Source: Lentisphaerota bacterium (GTDB taxonomy: Bacteria; Verrucomicrobiota; Kiritimatiellia; RFP12; UBA1067). From it: a stretch of DNA of 5,513 bases. The translations under genes and the position numbers were made by a program. Below are positions 5,226-5,513 of this stretch, piece by piece (position 1 is the stretch's first letter; every line of letters starts with the position of its first letter). The notes under the pieces are model-generated. The model was not told the origin of the DNA and ran no database searches. It saw only the letters and a list, made by a program, of their open reading frames with translations. The stretch spans positions 1-5,513 of the forward strand of contig JALHET010000280.1 in the NCBI GenBank assembly GCA_022839525.1. Reading direction: 5' to 3'.

Positions 5226-5513
5226 TCACTTCCCCAACGCCATCAGCCGCCGGGCGTGATTCTCCTCAGTCACCGCCAACGCCAGAAACGTCTCGCGCAA
5301 CCGGGGGATCTGGCTTTGCCGTGCCAGCGCCCGGTAGAACGCCGCCATCGCGCGTTCATGCCGAATGGCATGTTCGACCTCCTTCGGCGCACCCGCCGCA
5401 TCGTGCATCAGATCCTCCAGCGGCGGCAGCTCTTTCGCCATATCGGGAGTCACCAGAATATCGTTCTCCGCACCTGCCACGATTGCGCTCAGCATCGCTT
5501 GATGGTGCCATTG
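5226..5513 (-). CDS. Ferritin-like (rubrerythrin-type) protein, C-terminal part, runs off the right edge
   Basis: The frame is open from the right edge and gives 95 residues before TGA. EHAIRHERAMAAFYRALA followed by LRETFLALAVTEENHARRLMALGK is the pattern of the third and fourth helices of a ferritin-like four-helix bundle. The glutamates, ERAMAAFY and the EExH-type motif TEENH would supply iron ligands of a diiron site. The QWHHQAML stretch at the edge resembles the end of helix two. The first two helices and the true start are therefore missing; the ATG at 5495 is internal and should not be taken as the start. No rubredoxin-like CxxC domain is visible at this end. Rubrerythrin relatives reduce peroxide in anaerobes, but ferritin-like proteins of this type are diverse, so the activity is uncertain. 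The HNH gene starts 35 nt downstream. Confidence 0.75.
   Translation of the reverse strand, partial: QWHHQAMLSAIVAGAENDILVTPDMAKELPPLEDLMHDAAGAPKEVEHAIRHERAMAAFYRALARQSQIPRLRETFLALAVTEENHARRLMALGK

Noticed and set aside
5191..5229. GTG start of the HNH gene at 5229, overlapping the ferritin-like stop
   Set aside because: The GTGA overlap is attractive, but the added residues are unlike the family, which begins with MAEW at 5190 as I recall it. This is not fully excluded.

Overview
This is a GC-rich bacterial chromosomal window with compact, ordinary housekeeping genes. I see no mobile element, CRISPR array or prophage. Nine protein genes and one tRNA can be supported: partial pflB, tRNA-Arg(CCG), trxA, rpsT, lipB, a frameshifted gene that I match from memory to the Minf_1886-type uncharacterised family, a HIT-family gene, ispH, a small HNH-domain gene and a partial ferritin-like (rubrerythrin-type) gene. 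A very short hydrophobic ORF between ispH and the HIT gene is a candidate tenth protein gene. Pyruvate formate-lyase and a rubrerythrin-like protein suggest an anaerobe or facultative anaerobe. The Minf_1886-like protein, a family I associate with the Planctomycetes-Verrucomicrobia-Chlamydiae group, leans towards that superphylum (Verrucomicrobiota, Kiritimatiellota or Lentisphaerota). This placement is inference from recalled family patterns, not a database result.

Layout. Positions 1-1300 are read leftwards: tRNA-Arg at 1224-1300, followed 47 nt downstream by the N-terminal half of pflB, which runs off the left edge just before its catalytic cysteine pair. Positions 1301-1465 form a divergent control region with a candidate promoter for each direction. 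Positions 1466-2956 are read rightwards: trxA, rpsT and lipB. rpsT has its own clear sigma70-type promoter, and a strong hairpin terminator separates rpsT from lipB.

Positions 2962-5513 are read leftwards as one tight gene string, in transcription order: ferritin-like, HNH, ispH, candidate small ORF, HIT, Minf_1886-like. HNH and ispH overlap by ATGA, and the small ORF's stop codon overlaps the HIT ribosome binding site. lipB and the Minf_1886-like gene converge with only 5 bp between their stops.

Functionally, pflB belongs to fermentative pyruvate cleavage, trxA to thiol redox balance, rpsT to the 30S ribosome, lipB to protein lipoylation and ispH to the last step of the MEP isoprenoid pathway. 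The items most worth a second look are the frameshift in the Minf_1886-like gene, the possible 25-residue membrane or leader peptide upstream of the HIT gene, and a perfect dyad between the -35 and -10 boxes of the rpsT promoter.
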